A stretch of DNA of 64,000 nt from positions 1,192,240-1,256,239 of the forward strand of contig NMRB01000002.1 in assembly GCA_002633025.1 (NCBI GenBank). Reading direction: 5' to 3'. This document shows positions 12,853 to 24,900 of the stretch, piece after piece; position 1 is the stretch's first letter, and each line of letters begins with the position of its first letter. The position numbers and the translations under genes are program-made. Below the pieces are notes generated by a model. The model saw only the letters and a program-made list of their open reading frames with translations. It did no database searches and was not told the origin of the DNA. This stretch comes from Notospermus geniculatus. Its lineage: Eukaryota; Nemertea; Pilidiophora; Heteronemertea; Lineidae.

Positions 12853-13224
12853 GGGCCCGATTCACAAAGCACACGTAAGTTCGCTATCTTAGCACGCTCT
12901 AAGTGAACGTAACGTTTAAGATTAGACACTGGTAAAGTTATATTCACAAAACACTTTTAGATCACTCTTTAACTATAAAGCGTAAGTCTTAACTTAGCCT
13001 ACCCGTAAGTTAAGACTAATGCGTAGCAACACAATCAGCGCTCGATTACGGTACACAACACATGTCTTCTTGCAAGATGAAGACACTTTGCACTAAGTAA
13101 GCACTACGTCAATCTTCTGAGTACACGTAGATTTTAATTCGTGAATAACACGCAAACGGTACGTGTTTGCTTAGAGTGAGTTTAAGTACACGTAACTACT
13201 AAGTATGCTTTGTGAATCGGGCCC
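12853..13224. mobile_element. 372-bp inverted-repeat element, 3-bp TSD (CAG)
   Basis: The ends are GGGCCCGATTCACAAAGCA and its complement TGCTTTGTGAATCGGGCCC. CAG is duplicated immediately outside (12850-12852 and 13225-13227). There is no coding frame. It sits inside the GCCACCTGGTGGCC repeat. The 3-bp duplication and perfect terminal repeats suggest a miniature element mobilised by a transposase that makes 3-bp target duplications (PIF/Harbinger or CMC type). I cannot choose between these. Confidence 0.85.
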
Positions 13225-13332
13225 CAGGAGCTACTGGACTTTGAGCTTCGGTTTTGGCCACCTGGTGGCCAAGCGGAGAATTGAATCGGACTGAAAAGTG
13301 GTGTCATAGGTCATCTGACCTAGGGGTATATA

Positions 13333-14140
13333 TCGGGTGGGCCAAAAAAAACGCATCGAACTTCAAATCTTGATTTCTCAACAACTGTTAATTATAATTC
13401 AATGAAATTTGCTACCGTATCATTTAAAAATGTTTTGTTGAACGTGTGAAATTTTTGCATTGATACCTGTGGTTTTAGGACCGTATCAATCAATTTAAAA
13501 ATCATGGTAAAAAAATGCGATTCCGGAATCCGACAAAATACGGGTGGATGAAAAATTCCCAAATTTTAAATTTTCATTTCTCAAAAAATCTTAACTGCAA
13601 CTCAATGAAATTTTACCGAACACTGCTCCGTGATATTGCCCCCGATATGTGAAAATATTAAACCAATAACTTCAATATCTACGCTGTGGCACTCATTACT
13701 ATAACGCCATATTAGAATCGACCGTTTCGAAGTTTCAGTATTGTCTCCTAAAATATGATGAATGATTACTATGGTTTTTACATTTGGCACCACAATCTTA
13801 ATACCAAAGATAATGTCTTGAAACTTTCACATTTTAGAAGCATAGCCACGGAACAGTATTGAGTGGATTTCCAATGGGTTATAATGAATAGTTATTGAGA
13901 AATAGAAATTTGAAGTTCGGGACGGGTTTTTCCTATCTTATTGGATTCCGGAATCACACATTTTTACAATGATTTTTAAATTGAGTGATACGGTGCTAAT
14001 ACCGGAGGTACCAATGCAAAAATTTTACACCTGAAACAAAACATCTTTACATTATACGGTACCAAATTTCATTGAATTATAATAGACAGTTGTTGAGAAA
14101 CCAAGATTTGAAGTTTGATGCGTTTTTTTGGCCCACCCGA
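13333..14140. mobile_element. 808-bp foldback Tc1/mariner-type MITE, TA TSD
   Basis: The termini TCGGGTGGGCCAAAAAAA and TTTTTTTGGCCCACCCGA are inverted. The inverted homology continues for nearly the whole element, with long arms each containing GATTCCGGAATCC. TA flanks both ends (13331-13332, 14141-14142). The uninterrupted target is visible in the sister repeat unit near 12550 (GGGGTATATATGTACC), which matches excision of the element plus one TA exactly. There is no transposase frame. Each arm also contains an internal degenerate duplication of the CTTCAAAT...TTTCTCAA...TCAATGAAATTT stretch. Confidence 0.9.
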
Positions 14141-14792
14141 TATGTACCAAGTTTCAGATCAATAGCTCCAGCCCTGCTAACGGACGACGACGACGGACGC
14201 TGACCCACGGCACGACAAGAGCTCACCCCAGGTGAGCTAAAAATAATATGAAATGGTCCATGGACCATGTGCTCACCTGTGGCTGAATGTCCCAGAAGAA
14301 CAGATGACAACTGCGTGTATGCCTATTTTGTACAGCTAGGCCTAACAGGGCAGGGTAGGCCTAGGCCTAGGCATTTGAATTGCATTGCCATCAAAATATT
14401 GGGGTAGGGCCTAGGCCTAGATTGGGCCCATCCAAGTCTTTGACTGATCATGGTTGTATGGCCTCAGCCAAGGTGTAACAAAACACCTACCAGCACAAGC
14501 AAAAGCTTGTTTGTCATGTCCAAACAAAGGCAACATCATCAGATCCCCCTGACAGCACATCCACACCATGACACACAGCAGTCAGCAGAATGACAGTCAC
14601 ACAACCAGTGAACACTGCATGAACTGACTGTAGGCCTACCTGTTACCATGGTCACTGTACTGACTGACCCCACCTCTGTCTCTGTGTGTCATAGCGTCAT
14701 GGCATCATACCGGTAGTCATAATATATTGCACCATGTTGCTTTGAAAAAGCGGCTCCACTGGTTGAGTTCCCAAACTGGATGGATGTACTGT

Positions 14793-16515
14793 AGTTAATT
14801 GAATAGTCACTAGATGGCTCCATTTGAAACATACAAAATGTACAGAAACTAACCTATTATTTGACGGATCATCACCAAATTTGTATCATGGGTACATCTA
14901 ATGAAGACACATGATATGTTATACGGGTTTTCAAGTTGAACAATGTTTATCAGTCACACAGCACAGGTCAAAGATCCATTTTCCAATGGCTGCCTGGCAG
15001 CAGTCTGTCAAGTCCGCTCACGCTGAAATTTGCTGTACACATGAAGGCTACAAAGATACATACTTGTTCAAGTTCAGAACATTCTAGCTCCAGTAGTTAA
15101 CGAGCTATGGGCCAACGCCCAATTTCCAAGATAGCCACATCTATCAAATCTGGTGGCCATATTTGAAGTCCGATAGGACAGAAATTCGCCACAGACATAG
15201 GGCACCAAGATACATCATCACACCTACATGTAATTTAAACAATCCAGGACAAATAGCCACGCGAAACGTGCCGCCCAACAATGAAATTTCGAACTTTGAC
15301 CTCTGTGACCCGGAAAACTACGTGTACGTCAAATCAAAAACCCGGGCGACATGTCCGGTATCCTCATCAGATGTACCTACGATAAAAATTTGGTGATGAT
15401 CCAATCAACAGTTAAGGCAAAACTGCACTTTAAAGTTTTTTGGTTTCTCCCCCTGGTGGCCAAGTCAAGAATCAGATCGGACCGAAACTTAGTGTCTGAG
15501 GTCATCTGACCTAGGGGCACATATGTGTGAAGTTTGAAATGAATAGCTCCAGTGGTTCACCATCAGTTTCCAAACAGGATGTATGTACCAGGGATTGCAC
15601 TACATTGTAGGCTGAAATTTTCTTGGAAATGCATTGGATCACTCTGAATTTCTTTAGCCACCGATGTGAATTTTATCATTTTCCTGGTCGTTTTCAAAGA
15701 TTTCTACCCATTTTGGGTCGTGGCTAATGCTAGCGCAATCCCTGAATTGTACTGTAGCTCATTGAATAGTCACTAGATGGCTCCATTTGAAATGGACAAA
15801 AAGTGCAATACCGGTAACTACATGTAACTTATTATTTGACGGATCATCACCAAATCATCATAGGTACATTATACAGGTTTTCAAGTTAAACAACGTTTAT
15901 CGGTCACACAGGTCAAAGTTCCATTTTCCAAAATGGCTGCCTGGCAGCGGTCTGTCAAGTCCAATCATGTTGAAATTTGCTGTACACATGAAGGCTACAA
16001 AGATACATACTTGTTCAAGTTCAGAACATTCTACATGTTCTAGCTCAATTTCCAAGATAGCCACCTGGTGGTGGCCATACATTTGAAGTCTGATAGGACC
16101 GAAATTCGCCACAGACATAGAGGGCACCTACCTATATACATCATCACACCGAATTTGAACAATCCAGGACAAATAGCCACGAAACGTGCCGCCCAATGAT
16201 GAAATTTCGAACTTTGACCTCTGTGACCTTGAAAATTAGTCAAATCAAAAACCCGGGTGATATGTTGTGTATCCTCATGAGATGTACCTACGATAAAAAT
16301 TTGGTGATGATCCAATCAACGGTTAAGGCGAAACTGCACTTTAAAGGTTTTCGGTTTATCCCCCCTGGTGGCCAAGCCAGGAATCAGATCGGATTGAAAC
16401 TTGGTGTCTGAGATCATCTGACCTTGGGGTACCAAGTTTTGGATCAATAGCCCCAGCGGTTACAAAACGTGCCCTGCTAACGGACGACGGACACCGCACC
16501 ACGACAAGGGGTATG
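14793..16515. repeat. Two direct copies of a ~0.7 kb repeat
   Basis: The stretch beginning GAATAGTCACTAGATGGCTC near 14800 recurs near 15765. Both copies run on through matching CTGCCTGGCAGC, AATTTGCTGTACACATGAAG and ACTTTGACCTCTGTGACC segments and end in the CCCCTGGTGGCCAAG and GACCT(A/T)GGGG parts of the same repeat family found at 11764-12850. They are non-coding, and short frames inside have no recognisable content. Confidence 0.7.
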
Positions 16516-16635
16516 ACATGTATGAAAGTCCTATTCTAAATCTCAGCGACGAGTTATCCCTCCCGTTGTACATGCGTCTTTCAGGTCCAGGTCGCGCTTT
16601 ATCGTTTACCACGGCATTTACCTTATCCCCAACGA

Positions 16636-16668
16636 GTATAGCATAGCATAGCATAGTATAGCATAGCG
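16636..16668. repeat. (TAGCA)n microsatellite
   Basis: A short run of about six GCATA/GTATA pentamers (GTATAGCATAGCATAGCATA and onward). It is simple-sequence DNA with no further content visible. Confidence 0.9.
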
Positions 16669-17477
16669 TTCAAAATGGCCCTTCGTAGGGTCTTCGAGTA
16701 GGCCTAGGCCCAGGCCAGTGCATCATATCCAAGTCTCATTTCGTTTCTCCCGAAATAGGGGTGAAAATATCTCGGTTCCTTCCATATTAGGGGGTCTAAT
16801 TGGATGAAAAAAGCCCACAGAAAGGGGGATTTCCCTTTTTTGGTTCCTTCCATAAAGGGGTCCTTTTCAAACAAATCAGGAACAAGCAGCCATAGGCCAG
16901 GGGGCCTAGGCCTAGGCCTATGTCGGCTAGGCCTACCCTAAAATTAAGGAGTGGGGCGCGGGGCATTCTATGGATGTCATGAACATCATCATGCATAGGC
17001 CTAATAGGCTGATAGGTAGGTACTGGTAGGTAGGCCTACTGCACTGCCTGCCCAGCAGCAGGGCTGACAAAGCAGGCACTTCATCTGTTCATTCATGCAC
17101 TGCCATGCCACTGCACTGACTGCATGCACTGCCATTTTGCCGCTTGGTTGCTTTTGCTCGGTGGTGGAGGAGGGAGTGGTGTGGTGCAGTGCAGTGCAGG
17201 TGCCTGAACTGAACATGCTGAAAATGATCCACGACGAGACCACGTCGTCTCCAACCCTAGCCTTGATCGATCATTGATGTGATCTAGGGCTAGGCTAGGC
17301 CTACACGATAACTTGACTGTTGAAATCTTTGTTATCTTCTGAGTAAATCACACTAGAAATTGATGCCGAAAGACGTTGTCAAGACACATTTTTCTCACAA
17401 AAGAGACGGTAGGCCTCTCACTGCATGCTGCACAATGTCATGTCATGATGTAAGTCGAACAAATCCACGGAATCGCT

Positions 17478-17730
17478 TAGACTGGTCCCCTGTCGTAGTT
17501 CTCGCTTCACTACTACGACAGGCATTTTGAACGCCAACTCGGCATGTGATTGGTCAGCCAAACGTCATCAACGGTCGCGCCATGAGTCATATCTATTTTT
17601 AGAGACTCCCCGCAACGTTGAAAGTCTTTATTGCTCATTTGCATACGTGTGTCGGAAAACAGGCAAACATGGCGGACGCGGCCTGTCGTAGTAGTGGAGG
17701 AACGGAGCGATACGACAGGGGACCAGTCTA
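17478..17730. mobile_element. 253-bp inverted-repeat element with 9-bp TSD
   Basis: The left end TAGACTGGTCCCCTGTCGTA is perfectly inverted at the right end (TACGACAGGGGACCAGTCTA), with further inverted homology inside (CACTACTACGACAGGC facing GCCTGTCGTAGTAGTG). The 9-bp direct repeat GGAATCGCT flanks it exactly (17469-17477, 17731-17739). A 9-bp duplication points to a Mutator-like transposase. The interior has ATTGG (inverted CCAAT, about 17549) and the octamer ATTTGCAT (17637-17644), both known promoter motifs. No coding frame is present. Confidence 0.88.
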
Positions 17731-17752
17731 GGAATCGCTCTCAAATCTTTCT

Positions 17753-17823
17753 TAGACTGGTCCTTGTCCTCGAAACGCTCAACTACGTATAGCGGAGCGT
17801 TACGAGAATAGCGAATCAGTCTG
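17753..17823. repeat. Small relative of the 17478 element
   Basis: Beginning TTAGACTGGTCCTTGTC and ending ATCAGTCTG, this 70-bp stretch repeats the terminal motif of its neighbour and folds on an inner CGAAACGCT / AGCGTTACG pair. It looks like a degenerate or internally deleted member of the same family, placed 22 bp away. Confidence 0.5.
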
Positions 17824-18101
17824 CCCTCACAGTGGCGCCTAGCGGCAGGTGTTGATACTAAATTCAATCGTCTGCATGAAAAAGCAAGACGACACGAGAA
17901 TTTCGAACACTTTTTAGCTTCATATTCACTCAGAATAAATTGAAATACCTTCAATGTTTGTGTCCTTTTGATTCTTTGAAAAGTGTAGATACACTTGATG
18001 CAGAAAATACACATCAAATCTACGATGGTGTTCATACAACATGCAAACCGAACCTAAAAACCATGAAAACTAGAGAGCTGTGTCATGCAGCAGTGCCAGT
18101 G

Positions 18102-18236
18102 NNNNNNNNNNNNNNNNNNNNNNNNNNNNNNNNNNNNNNNNNNNNNNNNNNNNNNNNNNNNNNNNNNNNNNNNNNNNNNNNNNNNNNNNNNNNNNNNNNN
18201 NNNNNNNNNNNNNNNNNNNNNNNNNNNNNNNNNNNN
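18102..18236. other. Assembly gap (135 N)
   Basis: A run of unknown bases. Nothing can be said about its content. It lies about 750 bp upstream of the first HFM1 exon I can place, so upstream HFM1 sequence could be affected. Confidence 1.
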
Positions 18237-18403
18237 AAGACAAGTTAATTGATGTATGGTATGTTGAATTTGGCCCAGCCGTTGAGGAGATATCGGCCGA
18301 AAACCTCGCGCCAAGGGGATTTGGAATGAAGAGTAGGGGCCTATAGGACCTAGGCTAGGATTAGGGTTGCCATTCACTGCCAATTTCTTAAATTTATGGT
18401 AGC

Positions 18404-18650
18404 CTAGCTAGGCCGCGCGCGCCTAGCCCTACCCCTAGGCCTCCTAGTCCTAGGCCTAGGCATGCCTTGTGGCCTAGGCCTAGGCCTAGGCCTATAGAAT
18501 AGGCCTATGCCTATGCATAGGCCTAGCCATGATAGTCCTACCGGTCGGTATCGGGCCCATGCCGGATGGCTTCCCTGGGCCTGGCCCAACATAGGGGCCT
18601 ATAGGATTAGGCTAGAGGCCTAAGTAGGCGTAGCCTAGGCCTAGGCCTGT
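18404..18650. repeat. GGCCTA-rich low-complexity DNA
   Basis: The stretch is dominated by overlapping AGGCCTAGGCCTAGGCC and close variants, with the best run at about 18465-18530. The motif is self-complementary, so any part can pair with any other. Shorter runs are scattered from 14330 to 18900. No gene is visible. Confidence 0.85.
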
Positions 18651-18675
18651 GTCATGATGTCATGTTAATGTCATG

Positions 18676-18829
18676 GGGCCGTATTCAAAACGGGTGATCA
18701 TCGCGCGATTAAGATTTAGACGCGTGTTAACTTCACTAAATGCCCACACTTCCACCATGCATTTGACGAAGTTACACGCGTCTAGGCCTAAGTCTTCTTT
18801 AACTTAAACACCCTTTTTGAATACGGCCC
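18676..18829. mobile_element. 154-bp inverted-repeat element, 3-bp TSD (ATG)
   Basis: The ends are GGGCCGTATTCAAAA(C)GGGTG and CACCC(T)TTTTGAATACGGCCC, and ATG is duplicated on both sides (18673-18675, 18830-18832). The inner arms also pair around GACGCGTGTAACTTC. The GGGCC(N)GATTC / GGGCCGTATTC termini and the 3-bp duplication resemble the element at 12853-13224, so the two probably use the same transposase type. It is non-coding. Confidence 0.85.
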
Positions 18830-18988
18830 ATGATGTAGGGTAATGTATGGTATGGTACGGTACCGCAGGCCTAGGCCCTAGCTACCTACGCCTATCAGCA
18901 GTTCCATTTTGATAATTAGAATTGTTTAGTTTTTGTTGTATTAATTAAAACTCATTCTACATGTTCAAGCTCGAGTTCTGCTTTACAG

Positions 18989-21900
18989 GAACAGAAGAGC
19001 TGTGCCTGAACCCCCATCATTTCTTGACATTGGATGTCTTTCGCAAGTGTTCAGAAATGAATCTGCAGCTTGTGATGTTTCACTATCCCAGTTAGTTCCA
19101 CCCACTCAAAAAGGTACGGTAACTGCAAAGTTGTTGAGTCCTCCTCTCTAGCTCTTGAATTTAGGAGACAAACCTCTCTGGTGAAGACATCAGCAAATGA
19201 CTCGACTCCTCAGCGTATGGTGAGAACTTGTGCGAAAGTGCTGTCCAAACATGAGCAGTAGGCCAAGGGCCTATAGTATAGGGCCATTGGACAAAATCCG
19301 CTATCTATCTAGCGTCAGGCTATTTAGTCGGATGGGACGAACTCTAATTTTGTGAGCAGAAAGTCTTAATACTTACATGTAAAATAAATGGCACATCACT
19401 GACCGACATGGACACTAGTTTCATTGTTAAATTATTTTCAGAAATAAAAAGAAAGAAGCGGCCTTTGCAAACTTTCCATGATGTCCCAAATACTCCTGTT
19501 GGAGATACTGCAGAAGACTTGGCATTTCCTATGCCACCATCCAACTTTGCACAGACACAAATGCAACTTGATGAGCCAGACGTTTTGAACAAAACAAAGG
19601 ACACTCAAGTGACCAAGAGCAGCATCTTTACTAAACCCAAAGAAGGCTCATGGAAACAGAGTCAGACATCAACAATTAAGCCTGCAAGGTGAGATTCTTC
19701 TTGTCCATATCTGTGTGCGCACCGCTGTTACATTTCTCACTCGTCTCTGTAATTTCGCACAAATCATCCATGACATGAAGAATGAACATCGTTTGTTGAT
19801 TCTGATCTTGAATGGAAAATGGTGCTTGAGAAATGAGAAGTGAGCAGCTCATTTCTGTCAGCAGCCGGTGTAGATGGCATGGCAGTTTCGGTTGTGCCAA
19901 TTCGATGAACGAGACTTCACGCTTCCGACTGCCAATTATTTAAAACTTAGTCTGTTCTGGTTAACATAAAGAACTGTTTATACCCTTTCAATTCAGATGT
20001 ACGAAACCATTATTCCGACCACCAGTTCGGTACTCACAACAGCAAGTCGACAAGAGCCCAGAGGTGGCAATAGAAACCGTTCCATCACCACCTTCGACTC
20101 CAACGTATGGCTCTAGTCAGCTCAGCAGGTTCAATTCCCAAGAAGACCTCTTTGAAAGTCAGCCTCAGTTGGCAGGGACTCCAGCGAAGTTCACCAGAGA
20201 CAGCATCTACACACCTCAACCTTTGGCACTGCCAGGGGTCACTCCCGGTGGGAGTCAAGTGAAAATAAATAATCTCCGCTCAGTGGAAGAAATCCGTATC
20301 TTTTTTTGCAGAAAAAGACATACTTAAAATGTAGTATTCTAATTTTGAAAAGGGCGACGTATGGTTTCTTTGGATGGAGAAGCCAATGGACACGGTAGTC
20401 TTACATAACCTAAATTTTTCTTGACAATCGTATCACAGCTGTTGCATTTCGGTCTGTATTCTCATTCCCATATTTCAATATTGTACAATCAAAGGTGTTT
20501 GATGATGTAAGTAAAGGTAATTTATCTATTTTTAATTGAATTTAGATCTTTCATGAAATTTAGGAAATTTTACTGAAAGATTGAAATTGTTTCAGGTTTT
20601 CTACAGGGATAAGTCTCTGGTTGTGTGTGCTCCAACTGGATCAGGCAAAACTGTAATATTCGAACTTGCCATCATTCGAATTCTCATTAGGATGCAGGCT
20701 GAGGGTTTACTGAGTAACTTCAAAGCTGTCTACAGTGAGTTGTGCCTTTCATGCAATGATGATAACTAATTGTTCATAGGGCCTACCATGTTCACTCGGG
20801 ACCTGCAGAGGCATTTTCCATCTATACAGGCAGAAAGTTGCCAGTACACGAACGAAGTAGAAATCGTTTTCAAAAACCTTCATTTCACACGACTACAGAC
20901 TGTAAATGAAATTTCTTCAGTACACCAACCATGATTCATGACTTTCCTGTTACAGTGGCCCCAATGAAAGCCTTGTGCAGTGAACGATGTGAAGACTGGA
21001 AAAACAAATTCCAACCACTTGGTCTGAAATGCTTGGAGCTCACTGGCGATACTGCGATAGATGATTGGTTTCAGCTACAAGAAGTCAATATCATCATGAC
21101 AACACCTGTTAGTGTCAACCTCTCAAGTCAGAATATTGCTGTAGGGAAAAATCTGCATAGCTAGACTCCATTGGAATCCAAAGCAGCAATTAAAAGATCT
21201 TTTTGTGCTAGTGTTAGGATATCTGAGTAGGCTATCTTGAAAAAAGCCCATGAATATTTACCACTGGAATTTACGCCTTCTCCTTTTGTTTCGAAGTCTA
21301 TTGCACATTTATCTTCTATAGGAAAAATGGGACAGCATGACGAGGAAATGGAGAGACAACAAATCCTTAGTTCAGCACATCAAGTTATTTCTCGTTGATG
21401 AGGTAAAGATACTAGGAGATTTCTTTTCGTTCATTATTCACTTGGCTAAGGAAAGTCATACGTAATGGCCATAAAGACTGATGACCCAACATCGTCCAAA
21501 GCAGCTGGGCCAATGTGTTGACAAAACCTATTCATCAAAGATAAGTTACCAATGATTGACTGAACATTTCGTAGCTAATTAATAGCGATGTTTTGGATTA
21601 TTTTGTGTGCAAGGTCTAACATTGCTTCCACCCGGTTTTCCGGTGCAGAGCATCATTGATATACATAGTTAAAAAAAATTCAGATATTCTCAATCATCAA
21701 AATTCAGATTCACATGCTTCATGATGATACAAGGGGTGCAACAATGGAGGCCGTTGTCAGTAGGATGAAAACAGTTCAAGCAACATTCAGCAGGAATAGT
21801 TCAAGTCTTCTGCAGATGAGATTTGTGGCTGTGTCTGCCACAGTACCCAATGTGGAGGATGTAAGTGTCTGAAATGGATGTGAACAAGAATATTTCCGAA

Positions 21901-24900
21901 AAATAATACTCAAGATTGCAAACTTGATTCAACAAGCGCAAGGAAGGAGCACAAAAAATACAATCATGTGCATGTACATTGTATGGTATCACATTTTGAA
22001 GCAGGGCTAATATAACACGCTGGTCATTTCTCTCCAAATTCAGATTGCAGAATGGCTTGGCTCAAAGGAAGTTCCAGCTGAATATTACAGGTATACCGGT
22101 CACTTGTCCTTATTTCATGATAAAAACATACGGTAGGCTTACAAAGCAAGTGTCATTGAAAGTCACCTGTGCTAAGAAAGTTCATCTGAAGAAGGAGTTG
22201 TGAGAAGTGCATGAATCTTTTGTATTTTATAAACAAAAGTATCCTCCTTCCTGATATGTACCAAGGTCAGCACTGCCCTCCAATTCCTCTAATCATTTGG
22301 CCAGTTGAGGTAGATTACCTTTAGGCCTACATCATTGTTTCAGGATGGATGACACTTATCGACCAGTCAAACTGAGGAAAGTTGTCCTTGGCTACCCTTG
22401 TTCAGAAAATCAAACTGATTTCAAATTTGACCTGTCACTCAACTACAAGCTGGCCACAGTGATTCAGACTTATTCTGATCAGAAACCAACCCTTGTGGTA
22501 AGTAACTCCTATTAAACCATATTAAGATGTTGAACTCTATTGGCAAGAGGAATTGATCATTCAACCGTCCAATTGCAGTTCTGTGCTACAAGAAAAGGGG
22601 TACAACAAGCTGCTGCAACACTCGTAAAGGATGCAAGATTCATCATGAATGCTGCCCACAAAGAAAAGTTGGTCAAGTATTCAGGAAGGATGAGAGACTC
22701 AAAATTAAGAGGTATGCACATGTATATTGCTTCTTTATTACATTCTTCTTGAAAGCCAAAAAGAGTTAATATTCAATAATAACAAAGAATGACACCATCA
22801 GTTTATAAAGAATAACAATGATGTTGATACAGTGAGTCAAGAGTGAAGTATTTCGTGCTGGTTTGACGTTGATGGACAAATATCTTTTTTTACCCTAACA
22901 CCATTCTAACTCCCATTTAGACCTGGTGTTGTTTGGTGTTGGCTACCATCACGCTGGATTGGACATAGCAGACAGGAAGCTTGTGGAAGAGATTTTCCTG
23001 AATGGTGAATTGCCAGTCTTATGTAAGTTCACAGAATTGCGTGACAAGTGAAGTCTCGAAGTTCAGGTTCTCCTCCCTACATGCCTTCCCTTATTCTTGT
23101 TTCTAGTGTCTACCAGCACACTTGCGATGGGCATCAACCTACCAGCCCACTTGGTCATCGTAAAGTCGACGCAGCATTATGTAATGGGTATGTATCAGGA
23201 GTACTCAGAAACACAGATTCTTCAGATGATTGGGAGAGCAGGAAGACCACAATTCGATACATCAGCCACAGCTGTGATCATGACAAGGAATGTGACCAAG
23301 TCAAAGTATGGTAACCTTCTGAATGGAGAACAGGTGATTGAGAGCAGGTAAGCTACAGATAATCATGAAAACAACTTTGGAATGAAAAAGAAAAGGTTGA
23401 GAAATGACCCCGATACTATCTTGAGTGTGCCGTTGAGATTCCTTCCTAAGTCACCAAGCTACTCAATTCTGCCAAAATATTGGCTGTTCACAGTTATTAT
23501 TAGTCTTTACCCAATCAATTCTCTTTGACATTTCCTCTAACTGTCCATCTGCACGGTAAAAAATATAGCCTTAGTAGAGTTTGCCTCAAAATTAATTTGA
23601 CCATATCTTTCAGTCTTCACAAGCATTTGATAGAGCATGTCAATGCTGAAGTAGTACTCAACACCATCACTGATGTTTCTGTGGCTGTTGAGTGGCTCAA
23701 GTCAACATTCCTTTACATCAGAGTCATGAAAAATCCCAAACATTACGGTAGATTCTTTTTCCCATTTCCCGACTTTTTCATTACAAGTGCTTTCATTTAA
23801 ATAATGTCTCCCTGCGTCTTATTCATGTGACTTACATTAAAAACTCATAAGCTTGTTGTGTAATTTTTACTTGCATGTGTGTGGAAGTACACACATGTAT
23901 AATGTTGTTACGAGTTGAAATGGCCGATTTCGTCATTGCTGTTGCCAAGTCTTCATAAATGAACACCGATACTTTCGATATCGGTTCCTGGACTAATAGT
24001 ATGCATTTCAAAACTGCGATATCTTTTTGAACACGTGGGAGTGCAAGGGTTCTGTCTGTGTTATGGTTTCATTGGCCCAATCGGCTGTGCTTCCACACAG
24101 GAATCGATGTGGGGCTCACCAAAGATGAAGTTGAGAAGCAACTCCAAGATTTCTGTATGAAAAGCCTGAAAAGCTTGTCAGAGGCCGGGATGATTTTGCT
24201 GGACGATCATGATCAATTTGATGTCAAGCCGACAGAGAACGGTCGTCTGATGGCTCGCTATTGCGTTCCTTTTGGCACCATGAAAGAGTTTGTTCAAGTA
24301 TCCGGCAGTGAGACTTTGAAGGAAATGGTAGGTGCTACTTTGATAAATGGCACAATGCTGAACAGTGGGAGACGAATACATCTAGTACTAGAAGTGTTAA
24401 CTCATGAGAAACTTACGTGTGAGATCTCTGGAAGATTGCAACAAGGCCTGTAAATGGTAGTAAAAACTACTTGAAACTTAGCAAGAATGTTGATGGAAGG
24501 AATCTTATTTTCTAGATGACTCTTGTGTCAAGCTGTAAGAGCTATGATATACAGTTGAGGGCAAATGAGAAACGAACACTGAACACGATGAATAAAGACA
24601 AGAATAGGATCACCATAAGATTTCCTATGGAAGGCAAAATGAAGACAAGCCAAATGAAAGTGAACTGGTGAGTGTGAGAAGCATTTCTTTGCTTCCAGAT
24701 TCAGCCTTGGTACATCTGAAAATGGACACATCTTAGCTGAAGTGCCTGACAAGATACACTTGAACGAGACCTAACAAGGGAGTGCTGTTGATATTGTGTT
24801 TGCCATCAAGGTTTAACCAAGAGTCCGACTGATCTTTACCACTCTGGTTTTCCGGTTTTTCCACAGCCTCCTACAAGCACAACTCGGTTGCCTTCCTGTC

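Noticed and set aside
18989-19125. Alternative HFM1 start at ATG 18961
   Set aside because: That frame closes at a TAG within the same exon and does not lead into helicase sequence, whereas the other frame joins the next exon in phase.
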